This document shows positions 49,381 to 57,957 of a stretch of DNA of 64,000 nucleotides, piece after piece. The stretch is from contig NC_019974.1 in NCBI RefSeq assembly GCF_000328685.1, positions 1,851,001-1,915,000 of the forward strand, read 5' to 3'. The notes below the pieces were generated by a model, which saw only the letters and a program-made list of their open reading frames with translations, did no database searches and had not been told where the DNA came from. The DNA is from Natronococcus occultus SP4. Its GTDB lineage: Archaea > Halobacteriota > Halobacteria > Halobacteriales > Natrialbaceae. The translations under genes and the position numbers were made by a program. Position 1 is the first letter of the stretch, and every line of letters begins with the position of its first letter.

Positions 49381-51021
49381 ATGACCGACGTTGCCGTGAT
49401 CGGCGGCGGAATCGGTGGCCTCACCGCGGCCCAGGAGCTTGCCGAGCGCGGGTTCGACGTGACCGTCTACGAGGCAAACGACCGGTTCGGCGGGAAGGCC
49501 CGTTCGATGCCGATCGACGATCCGAACGGACTGCACGGCGAGCACGGGTTCCGGTTCTTCCCGGCGTTCTACCGCCACGTGATCGATACGATGGAGCGGC
49601 TCCCCGACGGAACGGGCAGCGTTGCCGACAACCTCGTCGAGACCGAGGCGACGCTGATCGCGAGCACCCACCGGCCGGATCAGGTCGCGGAGACGCGGAG
49701 TCCGGACTCGCTGCGGGGCTGGCTCGAGGCGCTCCGGCCGGCGTTCGCCGAGGACCTGCCGCCCGAGGACGTCCGGTTCCTGCTCGAGCGGCTGGCGTAC
49801 CTGTTGACCGCCTGCGAGCAGCGCCGCGAGGAGCTCGACGACGTCTCCTGGTGGGAGTTCATCGACGCCGAGAACCGATCGCGGGCGTTCCAGGATCGGC
49901 TCGCCTTCGCCACCCAGTCGCTGGTCGCGCTCCGGCCGGAGGTCGGCAGCGCCAGGACGATCGGGACGATTTACATGCAGTTGCTGTTCGGCCAGCTCGA
50001 TCCGACCAGGCCGACCGAGCGGATCCTGAACGGGCCGACCAGCGAGGCCTGGATCGACCCCTGGGTCGAGTACCTCGAGGAACTCGGCGTCGAGCTCCAC
50101 CCGGGGACGTCAGCCCGCGGACTCACCTTCGACGGACGGCGAATCGCGAGCCTTGAGCTGACCGACGGGAGTCGGGTTCGAAGCGACGAGTACGTCCTCG
50201 CGGTCCCCGTCGAGGTCGCTCCCGAGTTCGTCACGCCGGGAATGGCTCGCGTGGCACCCGAGCTCGGGCGGATCGAGCGCCTCGAGACGGCCTGGATGAA
50301 CGGCATCCAGTTCTACCTCCGCGAGGACGTCGAGCTGACTCGCGGCCATCAGGTGTACGCCGACGCTCCCTGGGCGCTGACGTCGATCTCCCAGCGGCAG
50401 TTCTGGACGGGGTACGACCTCGACGAGCGCGGGCCCGACGAGGTCGCGGGCGTCCTCTCGGTGATCGCGTCGGACTGGGAGACCCCGGGAATCGTCTACA
50501 ACAAGCCTGCGAGGCGGTGTTCCCGCGAGGAGATCGTCACGGAGATCTGGGAACAGCTCAAACGACACCTCGACGGCCCCGAGGCGCGGCTCGGCGACGA
50601 CCTGCTGGTCGACTGGTTCCTCGATCCCGCGCTCGTCGAAGTCGGCGGTGGGTCGGAGACTCGCAGTGAGGGCGTCGAGAACCGCTCGCCGCTGTTGATC
50701 AACACGGTCGGCGCACTGCGGAACCGTCCCCCGGCCGACGTCGGGGTCGAGAATCTGACGCTCGCGAGCGACTACGTCCGGACCAACAGCGACCTGGCCT
50801 CGATGGAGTCGGCCAACGAGGCCGGTCGCCGGGCGGCCAACGCCGTCTGTCGGCGTCACGGCGTCGGTGACACGGCGCGGATCTGGAAGCTCGAGGAACC
50901 CGCCGCGCTCGAGCCGTTCAAGCGCCAGGATCGGATCCGATACCGGCTCGGACTGCCACATCCAGCTGCAGTCACCCAGTCACTGCGGACCGTCGTCGAT
51001 CGGGTCGGGATCCGGCGCTGA
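49381..51021 (+). CDS. FAD-dependent oxidoreductase (phytoene desaturase / hydroxysqualene dehydroxylase-like)
   Basis: 546 residues. Dinucleotide-binding GGGIGGLTAAQELAERGFDVTVYEAN (8-33) and FGGKA, a substrate-binding middle domain, and a C-terminal FAD block (VENLTLASDYVRTNSDLASMESANEAGRRAANAV). Similar proteins include carotenoid desaturases and HpnE-like amine-oxidase-family enzymes; the substrate is not clear. Starts only 25 bp after the end of TnpB element E2, so its original promoter may have been moved away. Confidence 0.83.
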   Translation: MTDVAVIGGGIGGLTAAQELAERGFDVTVYEANDRFGGKARSMPIDDPNGLHGEHGFRFFPAFYRHVIDTMERLPDGTGSVADNLVETEATLIASTHRPDQVAETRSPDSLRGWLEALRPAFAEDLPPEDVRFLLERLAYLLTACEQRREELDDVSWWEFIDAENRSRAFQDRLAFATQSLVALRPEVGSARTIGTIYMQLLFGQLDPTRPTERILNGPTSEAWIDPWVEYLEELGVELHPGTSARGLTFDGRRIASLELTDGSRVRSDEYVLAVPVEVAPEFVTPGMARVAPELGRIERLETAWMNGIQFYLREDVELTRGHQVYADAPWALTSISQRQFWTGYDLDERGPDEVAGVLSVIASDWETPGIVYNKPARRCSREEIVTEIWEQLKRHLDGPEARLGDDLLVDWFLDPALVEVGGGSETRSEGVENRSPLLINTVGALRNRPPADVGVENLTLASDYVRTNSDLASMESANEAGRRAANAVCRRHGVGDTARIWKLEEPAALEPFKRQDRIRYRLGLPHPAAVTQSLRTVVDRVGIRR

Positions 51022-51101
51022 TCGGCGGGTTTCGGGCGTCCGTTCCCGGTTTCGGGAACCGCCCCCGCAGTACTTTGTCGCCTCTCGACGTTCGTCCTCG
51101 T

Positions 51102-51455
51102 ATGGCGACCGACGACACGCTCATCAGAACGGTACTGCTGCTCGTCGCCGTCCTCTTGCTCCTGCCGATCCTGCTGATGGGGCTGGCCTGGCCGCTGATG
51201 GGGATGTGGGGTGGAGAACACATGTGGGGCTGGAGCGGATCGACCGGTGTCGGGGGCGCGATGATCGTCATGTGGCTCGTTCCGCTGGCGGTGCTCCTCG
51301 GACTGGGGTATCTGCTGTATAGAGGGCTGGTCGCGTCCTCGAGCGGACACTCCGACCGGGCACTCGAGGAGCTGCGGGTGGCTTACGCTCGCGGCGAACT
51401 CTCGGACGAGGAGTTCGAGCAGCGCCGGGAACGGCTTCGACGCGACGAACGGTGA
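51102..51455 (+). CDS. SHOCT-domain membrane protein
   Basis: 117 residues. Two membrane helices (about 11-33 and 52-73), Trp/Gly/Met-rich loop (MWGGEHMWGWSG), and a C-terminal SHOCT motif (ALEELRVAYARGELSDEEFEQRRERL), a short oligomerisation module. Start MATDDTLIRT at 51102 is the best fit. Function unknown. Confidence 0.85.
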   Translation: MATDDTLIRTVLLLVAVLLLLPILLMGLAWPLMGMWGGEHMWGWSGSTGVGGAMIVMWLVPLAVLLGLGYLLYRGLVASSSGHSDRALEELRVAYARGELSDEEFEQRRERLRRDER

Positions 51456-51494
51456 GGTTCGTCCTCCCGGGTCTACAGAGATACAGCGAGAGTG

Positions 51495-51845
51495 CCTCGG
51501 GGCTTGACCCCGAGGGAGAATCGCGTAAGCTATATGACGCATCCCACCGTATTGACGAGAACAGTTGCGACGTGGATTAAAGACCGTAATCCGAAGCAAC
51601 TGCGCGCAGTTGCGAGGAATGCGACACCTCTCAAAACCCGCGTCCTTGACGTGGTGAGACGGGTGTTGTCGGGTCGTGGTGGAGCGACCGACCCCCACGG
51701 ACGCACCGAGCGTTCGGGTGTTAATTCCAACCGACCCATTTCGGGAAGGTCGAGGGGAATTAAATTCGCCTGCGCCCACCCGTCCGTTTCTGGACGGCAT
51801 GGGCAAAACGGTGAAGCCTCGGGGCTTGTCCCCGAGGTACTTCAC
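51495..51845 (+). mobile_element. TnpB-less IS200/IS605-type element (MITE-like, possible orphan guide-RNA locus)
   Basis: About 350 bp. Left hairpin CCTCGGGG-CTTGA-CCCCGAGG (51495-51515); right hairpin the same with CTTGT (51817-51837), wrapped by GTGAAG (51811-51816) and CTTCAC (51840-51845). Just inside the right end is CCGTCC-N6-GGACGG (about 51780-51797). The right end reads TACTTCAC then G, like the TAGTTCAC-G ends of E1 and E2. There is no TnpB or TnpA gene inside. An internal frame (MTHPTVLTRTVATWIKD...) has no recognisable content. A deletion derivative of a TnpB element is the simplest view. Confidence 0.65.
51597..51612. repeat. Perfect 16-bp palindrome CAACTGCGCGCAGTTG
   Basis: Lies inside the TnpB-less element; ACAGTTGCGA, a partial copy, occurs 26 bp upstream. 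Could be a protein-binding site or a hairpin of the element's transcript. Confidence 0.5.
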
Positions 51846-51922
51846 GGTCCTGTTCGGCACGGACTCTCGGTCGAACGCGATCGGGACGTCGGTCAGGGTG
51901 TGAGGACAAAACGGACTGGTCG

Positions 51923-52186
51923 CTACTCGGGCGGCGAGGTCACGCGAAGCTCGGTGTCGACCTCGTACAGATAGCCGCGCTCGAGCAGCCGCGCGAGTGC
52001 GTGGTCGGCGTCAGCGCGTTCGAGCGCCAGTTCCTCGTCGGTACACAGGATCCGCATCGCTCGCTCGCGGGCGATCGCGGGCGCCCCCTCGTCGTCGGCC
52101 GACTCGGTGATTCGTGCCGAAAGGACGCCGTATGCGTCCATGATCCAGTCCGGAAGCGGGGGGCGCGGATCGTGGGTCAGGGACAT
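51923..52186 (-). CDS. Haloarchaeal hypothetical protein, 87 aa
   Basis: 87 residues, ending LARLLERGYLYEVDTELRVTSPPE, which recalls the wing of a small winged helix. N-terminal PRPPLPDWIMDAYGVLSARITESAD. No family recognised. It is located just after the palindrome-ended element and points toward it. Confidence 0.6.
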   Translation of the reverse strand: MSLTHDPRPPLPDWIMDAYGVLSARITESADDEGAPAIARERAMRILCTDEELALERADADHALARLLERGYLYEVDTELRVTSPPE

Positions 52187-52290
52187 CTATCAGCTCACTC
52201 GTATCTATTCGTTTTGAGGTAGTATCAGTTAACTGTACTGCCCAGTGACACCAGCGGAAAACGGTCCCGCAATCGTCTCACGGACACCGT

Positions 52291-52443
52291 CTACGGCTGC
52301 TTGGAGTCGATCTCGGTGTCCTCGTGCTCGCTCTCGCCGTGATCCGCCAGCGCTTGCTGTGAGTCGAACGTCTCGTCACAGACCGGGCAGGCGAACGGAT
52401 CGGATTCGTCGACGTTCTCCTCGTCGCGCGGGTCCATTGGCAT
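52291..52443 (-). CDS. C2H2 zinc-finger small protein, 50 aa
   Basis: 50 residues with one classical finger: Cys19, Cys22, His35, His40 (CPVCDETFDSQQALADHGESEH) in an acidic setting. Single-finger proteins of this size are frequent in haloarchaea and some regulate surface or biofilm traits. Start ATG 52443; an ATG two codons in is also possible. An AT-rich box (AATTAATAGG, about 52470) gives a suitable promoter. Confidence 0.8.
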   Translation of the reverse strand: MPMDPRDEENVDESDPFACPVCDETFDSQQALADHGESEHEDTEIDSKQP

Positions 52444-52728
52444 GGTACACCAACACAGTACAAACCCTATTAATTGTGGGGGTTGCAGACGATGGGGGAC
52501 CGAGGACGTGCGCCGAAATTCGACTCCGGGAACGGATTTCGGGTCGGCGATCCGGTGAGAGAGGGTACTCATTGCGCGGATTGCAGTATAGTACACGTGT
52601 GACTGGAAGGGACGGTCGTTCGGTCCCGACTTGACCGACTCGCTCGGGACGTGTCGTCCCGCTTCGGACCGCCGTCCGTCGGACCGTGCGCGCAGCGAAC
52701 TTTTCCGTGCAGCCGGGCTACGGAGAGC

Positions 52729-52863
52729 GTGACTCGACTCTCCACTCTCGTCATCCTCGTGGGACTCGCGAGGGTCGTTCCGCTGCCGCCGCCGCTCGGC
52801 ATCGTCCTCGGAGCCGTCCTGACGGCCGTCGGTGTCGGACTCAGGCAGTTCACGGAGAACTGA
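52729..52863 (+). CDS. Small two-segment membrane protein, 44 aa
   Basis: 44 residues from GTG 52729: TRLSTLVILVGLARVVPLPPPLGIVLGAVLTAVGVGLRQFTEN, two short hydrophobic helices separated by a proline turn. Small proteins of this design occur widely in haloarchaea. It lies 71 bp before the PAP2 gene. No function known. Confidence 0.55.
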   Translation: MTRLSTLVILVGLARVVPLPPPLGIVLGAVLTAVGVGLRQFTEN

Positions 52864-52934
52864 CGTCTCCGGCGGAGCGGTCGGACCGTTCCGGCCGCAA
52901 AGCCAAGTAGCTCGTTCCCGAATTGTGCCGTAGA

Positions 52935-53942
52935 ATGAGCGAGGGGCGAGACCTGCCCACGTTCTTCTTCGATCCCGAAGTGAACAGGGCGATCAACGAG
53001 GCGTTGCCCCAGGTCGTCGTCGAGTTCTTCGGGGTCGTCACCACCCTCGGCGACGGCGCGACGCTGGTCGCCGTGGCGGCCCTCTTGTACTGGTTCGGCG
53101 CCGCCGAAGACCGCCACGACCGGGCGATGGTGCTCGCCATCGCGGTCGCAACCCTCGCACTCGTCGCTGGTCTCAAGGGCATTCTCGAGGTCCAGCGACC
53201 GCTGTACGCCGCCGAGCCGCCCCTGGCTTTCGCCCCGGAGCAGTATCCGGGCTGGAGCACGCCGAGTGCCCACGCGATGGGCGCCGCGTCGGTCTACGGC
53301 GCGCTGGCCGCCGTGATGAACGTCGGGAAACGCTGGCAGCGGTACGCGGTCGCGGGCGCGCTCATCGTCGCGGTCCCGTTCTCCCGGGTCGTTCTCGGGG
53401 TTCACTACGTCGGTGACGTCGTCCTCGGAGCCGCGCTGGGGCTCGGCCTCGTCGCCGTCGCGCTCCGGATCACGAGCCGTTCGGTCACACCGATGTTCGC
53501 GCTCTCGCTCACGATCGCGGTCGGGGCCTTCCTGCTTGGCTCCGAGGAGTACACCACGATGGCGATCGGAGCGTCGCTTGGCGGGCTCGTGACGTGGCCC
53601 GTCCTCGAGAGCCGGAACGCCGAGCCGCTGGGCGCCTCGCTGCTCCTGCTGGGGCTGATCGTCCTCCCGCTGCTGGCGGTCGTCAGGCTGCTCGATCTGT
53701 TGATCGCCGTCGAGGGCGGGTTCGTGATCGCCGGCACGGTGACGGTGAGTCTGCTGGCGCTCCTCGAGACGATCGGGTTCGCGGTCGCCTTCGGCGGCGC
53801 GATCGCGGCGCCGTACGTTGCGGTCCGGTTCGACGACACGAGGACGGTCCGGCGGCTCCAGGCCGCGCTCCCGTTCAGCGGTCGGACCGTCGAAGCGGCC
53901 GCCACCCGCGAACGCCCGCCAGAGAACGGCGGGAACGGCTGA
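52935..53942 (+). CDS. PAP2-superfamily membrane phosphatase
   Basis: 335 residues, about eight helices. The PAP2 tripartite signature is complete: KGILEVQRP (KxxxxxxRP), STPSAHAMG (PSxH) and SRVVLGVHYVGDV (SRxxxxxHxxxD). Dephosphorylates lipid phosphates or isoprenoid diphosphates at the membrane. The C-terminal helices beyond the core and the acidic tail are haloarchaeal additions. Start MSEGRDLP at 52935. Confidence 0.9.
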   Translation: MSEGRDLPTFFFDPEVNRAINEALPQVVVEFFGVVTTLGDGATLVAVAALLYWFGAAEDRHDRAMVLAIAVATLALVAGLKGILEVQRPLYAAEPPLAFAPEQYPGWSTPSAHAMGAASVYGALAAVMNVGKRWQRYAVAGALIVAVPFSRVVLGVHYVGDVVLGAALGLGLVAVALRITSRSVTPMFALSLTIAVGAFLLGSEEYTTMAIGASLGGLVTWPVLESRNAEPLGASLLLLGLIVLPLLAVVRLLDLLIAVEGGFVIAGTVTVSLLALLETIGFAVAFGGAIAAPYVAVRFDDTRTVRRLQAALPFSGRTVEAAATRERPPENGGNG

Positions 53943-54005
53943 GAGTCGCCTTCGATCCGATCGACGGCTGCGGCAGATCTTTGCGTCCTCGCGACGAGTT
54001 CCGGT

Positions 54006-54656
54006 ATGGCGATCGAGGCCTCGTTTACCGCGACGGAAGGGGAGTTCCCGCTGGCAGAAGTGTTCTCGAAGTTCCCCGCCGCACAGATCGAGCTCGATCG
54101 TGTGGTTCCGACGAACGGCGTGTTGATCCCGTACTTCTGGCTCAAACGAGACGACTCCGCGGAGATCTCCCTGGAGGGGGTCGACCACCCCGGGATCGAC
54201 GACCTGCGGATCGTCGACGACGTCGACGGCGAGGTCTTCGTCCGCATCGACTGGGATTTCGAGTACGAGAGCGTGCTGACCGCGATCCTCGAGACCGACG
54301 TCGCGCTCGTCTCGGCGGTCGGCCGGGAGGGCAAGTGGACCTTCGAGGTCCGGGCCGAGCAACAGGAGGCGATCTCCGCGTTCCAGTCCTACTGTACGGA
54401 CCACGAGATCCCGATCGAACTCACGCAGCTGCACGCGCTCTCGCCGCTTCAGTCGGGCCAGGAGTACGATCTCACCGAGGCCCAGCGGGAAGCGCTGACG
54501 CTTGCCTACGTCCGCGGGTTCTACGACTCGCCCCGGAAAGTCAGTCAGGCGGAGGTCGCCGACGAGCTCGATATCTCCCGGCAGGCGCTGGCCTCCCGCC
54601 TGCAGCGAGGCACCAGACGCCTGATCGCGAGTACGCTGATCGACCCCTCCGAGTAG
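54006..54656 (+). CDS. HTH_10 (bacterio-opsin-activator type) transcription regulator
   Basis: 216 residues. N-terminal sensor-like part (1-150) without PAS or GAF; C-terminal HTH_10 (LTEAQREALTLAYVRGFYDSPRKVSQAEVADELDISRQALASRLQRG, about 160-205). A typical haloarchaeal regulator of 210-220 residues. It is followed by the HalOD1 operon, whose promoter contains a perfect palindrome, so local control is possible. Confidence 0.88.
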   Translation: MAIEASFTATEGEFPLAEVFSKFPAAQIELDRVVPTNGVLIPYFWLKRDDSAEISLEGVDHPGIDDLRIVDDVDGEVFVRIDWDFEYESVLTAILETDVALVSAVGREGKWTFEVRAEQQEAISAFQSYCTDHEIPIELTQLHALSPLQSGQEYDLTEAQREALTLAYVRGFYDSPRKVSQAEVADELDISRQALASRLQRGTRRLIASTLIDPSE

Positions 54657-54658
54657 AC

Positions 54659-54681
54659 TTATAAAAGAGTTACGTACGTAA
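54659..54681 (+). promoter_or_regulatory. TATA box and palindrome TTACGTACGTAA of the HalOD1 operon
   Basis: TTATAAAAG starts about 61 bases upstream of GTG 54720, giving a leader of about 30 bases. The perfect 12-bp palindrome (54670-54681) lies between the TATA box and the predicted start site, a position suited to repression. Confidence 0.55.
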
Positions 54682-54719
54682 AAGTCAGTCTCACGTGCCG
54701 GCCGTTCTATACTCCAGAC

Positions 54720-55097
54720 GTGATCCAGCGTAACGGACCTACGACAGCGTCGGCTCCCGGCGATACGCACCACGGATCCGAGGGGGGAGCGCTCGACGTC
54801 CTGACGTCGACGATCGCGGTCGATCGTCGCGAGGACGCGTACGAACTCGAGTACGATCCGGCTACGGACGCGCCAAGTCAGGCGGTCGTCGCCGCCGTCG
54901 GGGCGGTTACCGAGACTGATCCGATCGAGCTCGAGCCGCTGCACGCAGCCGTCGATGGGGACGCGCTCGACGCGCTGTTTCAGCCACCCACCGGGACCGA
55001 TCGTCGGGTTGACTTTCGGTACAACGGACACGAGATCGTCCTCGAGACTCCGGGAACTGTGACGGTAACCGAGACGACGGCCGAGGCCGATGGGTGA
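54720..55097 (+). CDS. HalOD1 output-domain protein
   Basis: 125 residues starting GTG. The HalOD1 pattern is clear: ALDVLTSTIAVDRREDAYELEYDPATDAPSQAVVAAVGAVTETDPIELEPLHAAVDGDALDALF. This domain is common in haloarchaeal two-component outputs; here it is stand-alone, with no receiver. It overlaps the next gene by 8 bp. Confidence 0.85.
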   Translation: MIQRNGPTTASAPGDTHHGSEGGALDVLTSTIAVDRREDAYELEYDPATDAPSQAVVAAVGAVTETDPIELEPLHAAVDGDALDALFQPPTGTDRRVDFRYNGHEIVLETPGTVTVTETTAEADG

Positions 55098-55338
55098 GGA
55101 CGACGAACTGCCAACCACCGGCGCCGACCGCGTGATCGAACGTGGTGACGAGTACAACCACCAGCGATACGGCACGGTCGAGGTGACGGGGATCTGGAAG
55201 GGCGTCGACGGCGTGGACACGACTCGCGAGGCCAAGGAGAAAGACGTCTACATCGTCCGTTACGCGGCCGACGAGGAGGGCGAGCGCGTCGACGAGCTCA
55301 CCGATACGCTCGACGAGTTTCTGGACGCGATCGAGTGA
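55090..55338 (+). CDS. Haloarchaeal hypothetical protein, 82 aa
   Basis: 82 residues: MGEDDELPTTGADRVIERGDEYNHQRYGTVEVTGIWKGVDGVDTT...DVYIVRYAADEEGERVDELTDTLDEFLDAIE. A small beta-rich domain with an acidic C-terminal helix. ATG lies in the end of the HalOD1 gene, so translation is coupled and the two products likely work together. Confidence 0.75.
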   Translation: MGEDDELPTTGADRVIERGDEYNHQRYGTVEVTGIWKGVDGVDTTREAKEKDVYIVRYAADEEGERVDELTDTLDEFLDAIE

Positions 55339-55537
55339 GGGTTTTCGTGCCGATTCGGGGCGAGATGTTCACTCCGACCACCGGGTCACGGTCGAGTGCG
55401 ATCGGCGCTCTCGGCGAGTAATCACCGGTTAGCTGGGCTGAGGTCGGTCACGAAACGGGGGTCGGTAGCGACGGTAGAAGATCCTGGAACGCTCGTTTCC
55501 TCCCCTCCAGAGTGCTCGTTCCCACGGCGGTGCTAGG

Positions 55538-55547
55538 GCTATTTGGC
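55538..55547 (+). promoter_or_regulatory. TATA-like box (GCTATTTGGC) of the UspA gene
   Basis: Centred 25 bases before ATG 55568; leaderless initiation predicted. Confidence 0.45.
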
Positions 55548-55567
55548 TCGGGACCGAAGGGAGTCGT

Positions 55568-56161
55568 ATGAGCCCAGACACGATCCTGGTGACCGTCGGC
55601 GAGGAGGATCGGGATCGAACCGACGAGATCGCCAGCGCCGTGATCGACGTCGCAGCGCCGGCGGATGCGACGGTCGTGGTCGTACACGTCCTCACCGAGG
55701 AGACGTACCAGCAAGCGGTTTCACAGAGCGAACCGGTAAGCGACGACGACTCCCTCGAGTGGGTGAAACGGTGGTCGAGGACGGAGCCGGCGATCCAGCC
55801 GGGGATCGAGGGCGACGTTCCCGAGTGGGTCCGAGAGTGGTCCGAGAGCGGCGGCCCGAAGGACGCGACCGACCCGCCGTCCTCGGAGGGGATCGAAACG
55901 ATTCTGGAACGAAAGGCGCTGATTCGAGAGCTCGTGGCGGCCTTCGAGGCGGCCGGCGTCGACTACGAGATCCGCGGTGACGTCGGCGATCCGACCGACC
56001 GCGTCCTCGCCGCGGTCGAGGACGTCGACCCTGACTTCGTCGTGGTCGGCGGCCGCGATCGCTCTCCCGCCCGGCAGGCGCTGTTCGGAAGCGTCTCCCA
56101 GGAGATCCTGCGATCGGTGGACCGTCCCGTGATCTCGGTTCGGGAGTCCGGTCGGTCGTAG
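55568..56161 (+). CDS. Universal stress protein (UspA family)
   Basis: 197 residues. UspA alpha/beta fold: TILVTVGEEDRDRTDEIASAVIDVA, VVVVHVLTEE, then the C-terminal nucleotide-binding loop VVGGRDRSPARQALFGSVSQEILRSVDRPVISV. An acidic, Trp-containing insert (about 62-110) separates the halves and makes it longer than the usual 140-150 residues. Cytosolic stress protein, probably ATP- or AMP-binding. Confidence 0.85.
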   Translation: MSPDTILVTVGEEDRDRTDEIASAVIDVAAPADATVVVVHVLTEETYQQAVSQSEPVSDDDSLEWVKRWSRTEPAIQPGIEGDVPEWVREWSESGGPKDATDPPSSEGIETILERKALIRELVAAFEAAGVDYEIRGDVGDPTDRVLAAVEDVDPDFVVVGGRDRSPARQALFGSVSQEILRSVDRPVISVRESGRS

Positions 56162-56328
56162 CGGTGGTCACGGCCCCCGTGTGCTTCTCGGCTCGGCTGT
56201 CGAACGGTTCGGTGACGAGGGCAACAGGCCCGGAGAGCCGGTAGACTGCGGGCCCCGATCGCCGTCCTCGAGGGAGTGACTCGACGTCGAGACGGACGAT
56301 CAGACAGTTACGGTGAGCGAACGTATAT

Positions 56329-56338
56329 GGTACGTACC
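56329..56338. promoter_or_regulatory. Palindrome GGTACGTACC at the HTTM promoter
   Basis: Perfect 10-bp palindrome about 30 bp before ATG 56368 and directly after a GTATATG sequence. Shares the ACGTAC core with the palindromes at 16053 and 54670. Confidence 0.4.
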
Positions 56339-56367
56339 GTTGTACGTGAGACTGTTCCGTACCGGAC

Positions 56368-57957
56368 ATGCACCCGCTCCGTACGATCTCGACGCGCGCT
56401 CGAGATCACCTGCGCGAGGCCACGTACGTCGACCCAGGGGCGATTCGTATCGATACGCGGGCGCTCGCCGCGTTTCGCATCGCCGCCGGATTGCTCATCA
56501 TCGCGGACGTCCTGCTTCGCTCCCGGAACTTCTCGTTCTTCTATACGGAGGGAGGCGTCGTCCCCCAATCCCTCGCCAGGGAGATGACGGCGGACAACGC
56601 GGTCTCGGTCTACTACCTCACGACGGATCCGACCGTGATCGCGGCGGTGTTCGTCCTGACGATACTGGTCGCAGTACAGCTGATCGTCGGCTACAAAACG
56701 AGGATCGCGGTCGTTCTCTCCTTTCTCCTGGTCGTCTCCCTGGACCACCACAACCCCCTGGTCCTCAGCTTCGCGGATACCCTGTTTCGAATGTTGCTGT
56801 TCTGGGCGATCTTCCTGCCGCTGGGCGAACGCTGGTCGGTCGACGCCCTTCAGGCCGATGCGCCGCCGAGGACCGGAATCACGAGCCTCGCGTCCGCGGC
56901 GATCCTGGCCCAGATCGTCTACATGTACGTCCTCAACGGCTACCACAAGCGCGAATCCGAGCTGTGGACCGGCGGAGAGGCGACCCCGCTCATCATGGGG
57001 CTGGACAACACGACGTTCCTCCTCGGCGATCTCATGCGGAGCGTCCCGACGCTCCTGCAGTACGGCGGACTAACCTGGTACTACATGCTGCTTTTCGCCT
57101 GGCTCCTCGTGTTCCTTCGTGGGCACGCACGCACGCTCTTCGTCGCCATGTTCATCGGGGGCCACGCCTCGTTCGCGATCACGGTCCGGATCGGCGCGTT
57201 CCCGTACGTCGCGATCGCCGGTCTCCTCCTGTTCCTGCAGGCGCCGGTCTGGGACAGACTGGAGGACCTCGTTCGCTCCGCACCTCTCGATCGGTCTCGC
57301 CTCGTCCCCTCACGTACCGAACTCGAACGAGTCGGCGCCCGGCTCCCCCAAGCTGGGCTCGACTCGGCGGTCCTTGGGCGTGTCAAAACGACCGTCTACA
57401 CCGTCGTGCTGGTCCTTGCGGTGGTTTCGCTCCTCGTCGTCCCGACACTGTCGTACCTGCCCGTCGCCCAGTTCGTCGACGAGGAGGACGGGCCGAAGGA
57501 CCGCATCGACGACAGGGCCGACGCGATCCGGGTCTCCCAGCCCGACTGGACCGTCTTCGCACCGCATCCACGAACCGTCGACCGATACTACGTCTTCCCG
57601 GCCGAAACCGAGAACGGAAACACGGTCGACGCGTACAGCGAGCGCCCGGTGACCTACGAGCGACCCCACGACGAGCTCCAGAAACAGTTTGGCACCTACC
57701 GAGAACGCTTCTACATGAACAGCGTCAGGCGTGGCGGTCCCGACGATGTCGTGTCCGAAACCCTCGCAGAGCACCTCTGTGAGACGTGGGCGGACGACCA
57801 CGGCGAGGACCTCGCTCGCATCAACATGTACTACGTCGTCGAGGACGTCACCCTCGAGACGATCGACGAGCCGGCGGATCGGGACCGAGAGATACGACCG
57901 ATCTACGCCCACGGCTGCGGTGACAACGAACCGAGAGAGATCGCCCCGCCCGAGTAA
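56368..57957 (+). CDS. HTTM-domain membrane protein (gamma-carboxylase-like)
   Basis: 529 residues. N-terminal membrane domain (about 30-300) of the HTTM type, related to vitamin-K-dependent gamma-carboxylase: ALAAFRIAAGLLIIADVLLRSRNFSFFYTEGGVVP, LLFWAIFLPLGERWSVDAL and NGYHKRESELW. The C-terminal 160 residues are soluble and hydrophilic with Cys pairs. Function unknown in archaea; carboxylation should not be assumed. Confidence 0.85.
   Translation: MHPLRTISTRARDHLREATYVDPGAIRIDTRALAAFRIAAGLLIIADVLLRSRNFSFFYTEGGVVPQSLAREMTADNAVSVYYLTTDPTVIAAVFVLTILVAVQLIVGYKTRIAVVLSFLLVVSLDHHNPLVLSFADTLFRMLLFWAIFLPLGERWSVDALQADAPPRTGITSLASAAILAQIVYMYVLNGYHKRESELWTGGEATPLIMGLDNTTFLLGDLMRSVPTLLQYGGLTWYYMLLFAWLLVFLRGHARTLFVAMFIGGHASFAITVRIGAFPYVAIAGLLLFLQAPVWDRLEDLVRSAPLDRSRLVPSRTELERVGARLPQAGLDSAVLGRVKTTVYTVVLVLAVVSLLVVPTLSYLPVAQFVDEEDGPKDRIDDRADAIRVSQPDWTVFAPHPRTVDRYYVFPAETENGNTVDAYSERPVTYERPHDELQKQFGTYRERFYMNSVRRGGPDDVVSETLAEHLCETWADDHGEDLARINMYYVVEDVTLETIDEPADRDREIRPIYAHGCGDNEPREIAPPE

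Noticed and set aside
51537-51740. Frame MTHPTVLTRTVATWIKD... inside the TnpB-less element
   Set aside because: No similarity to the TnpB parts seen in E1 or E2 and no domain; treated as non-coding until homologues are found.
52569-55235. 888-codon minus-strand open frame
   Set aside because: It lies opposite the PAP2, HTH_10 and HalOD1 genes, which have clear families and correct codon use. The protein is low-complexity and basic.
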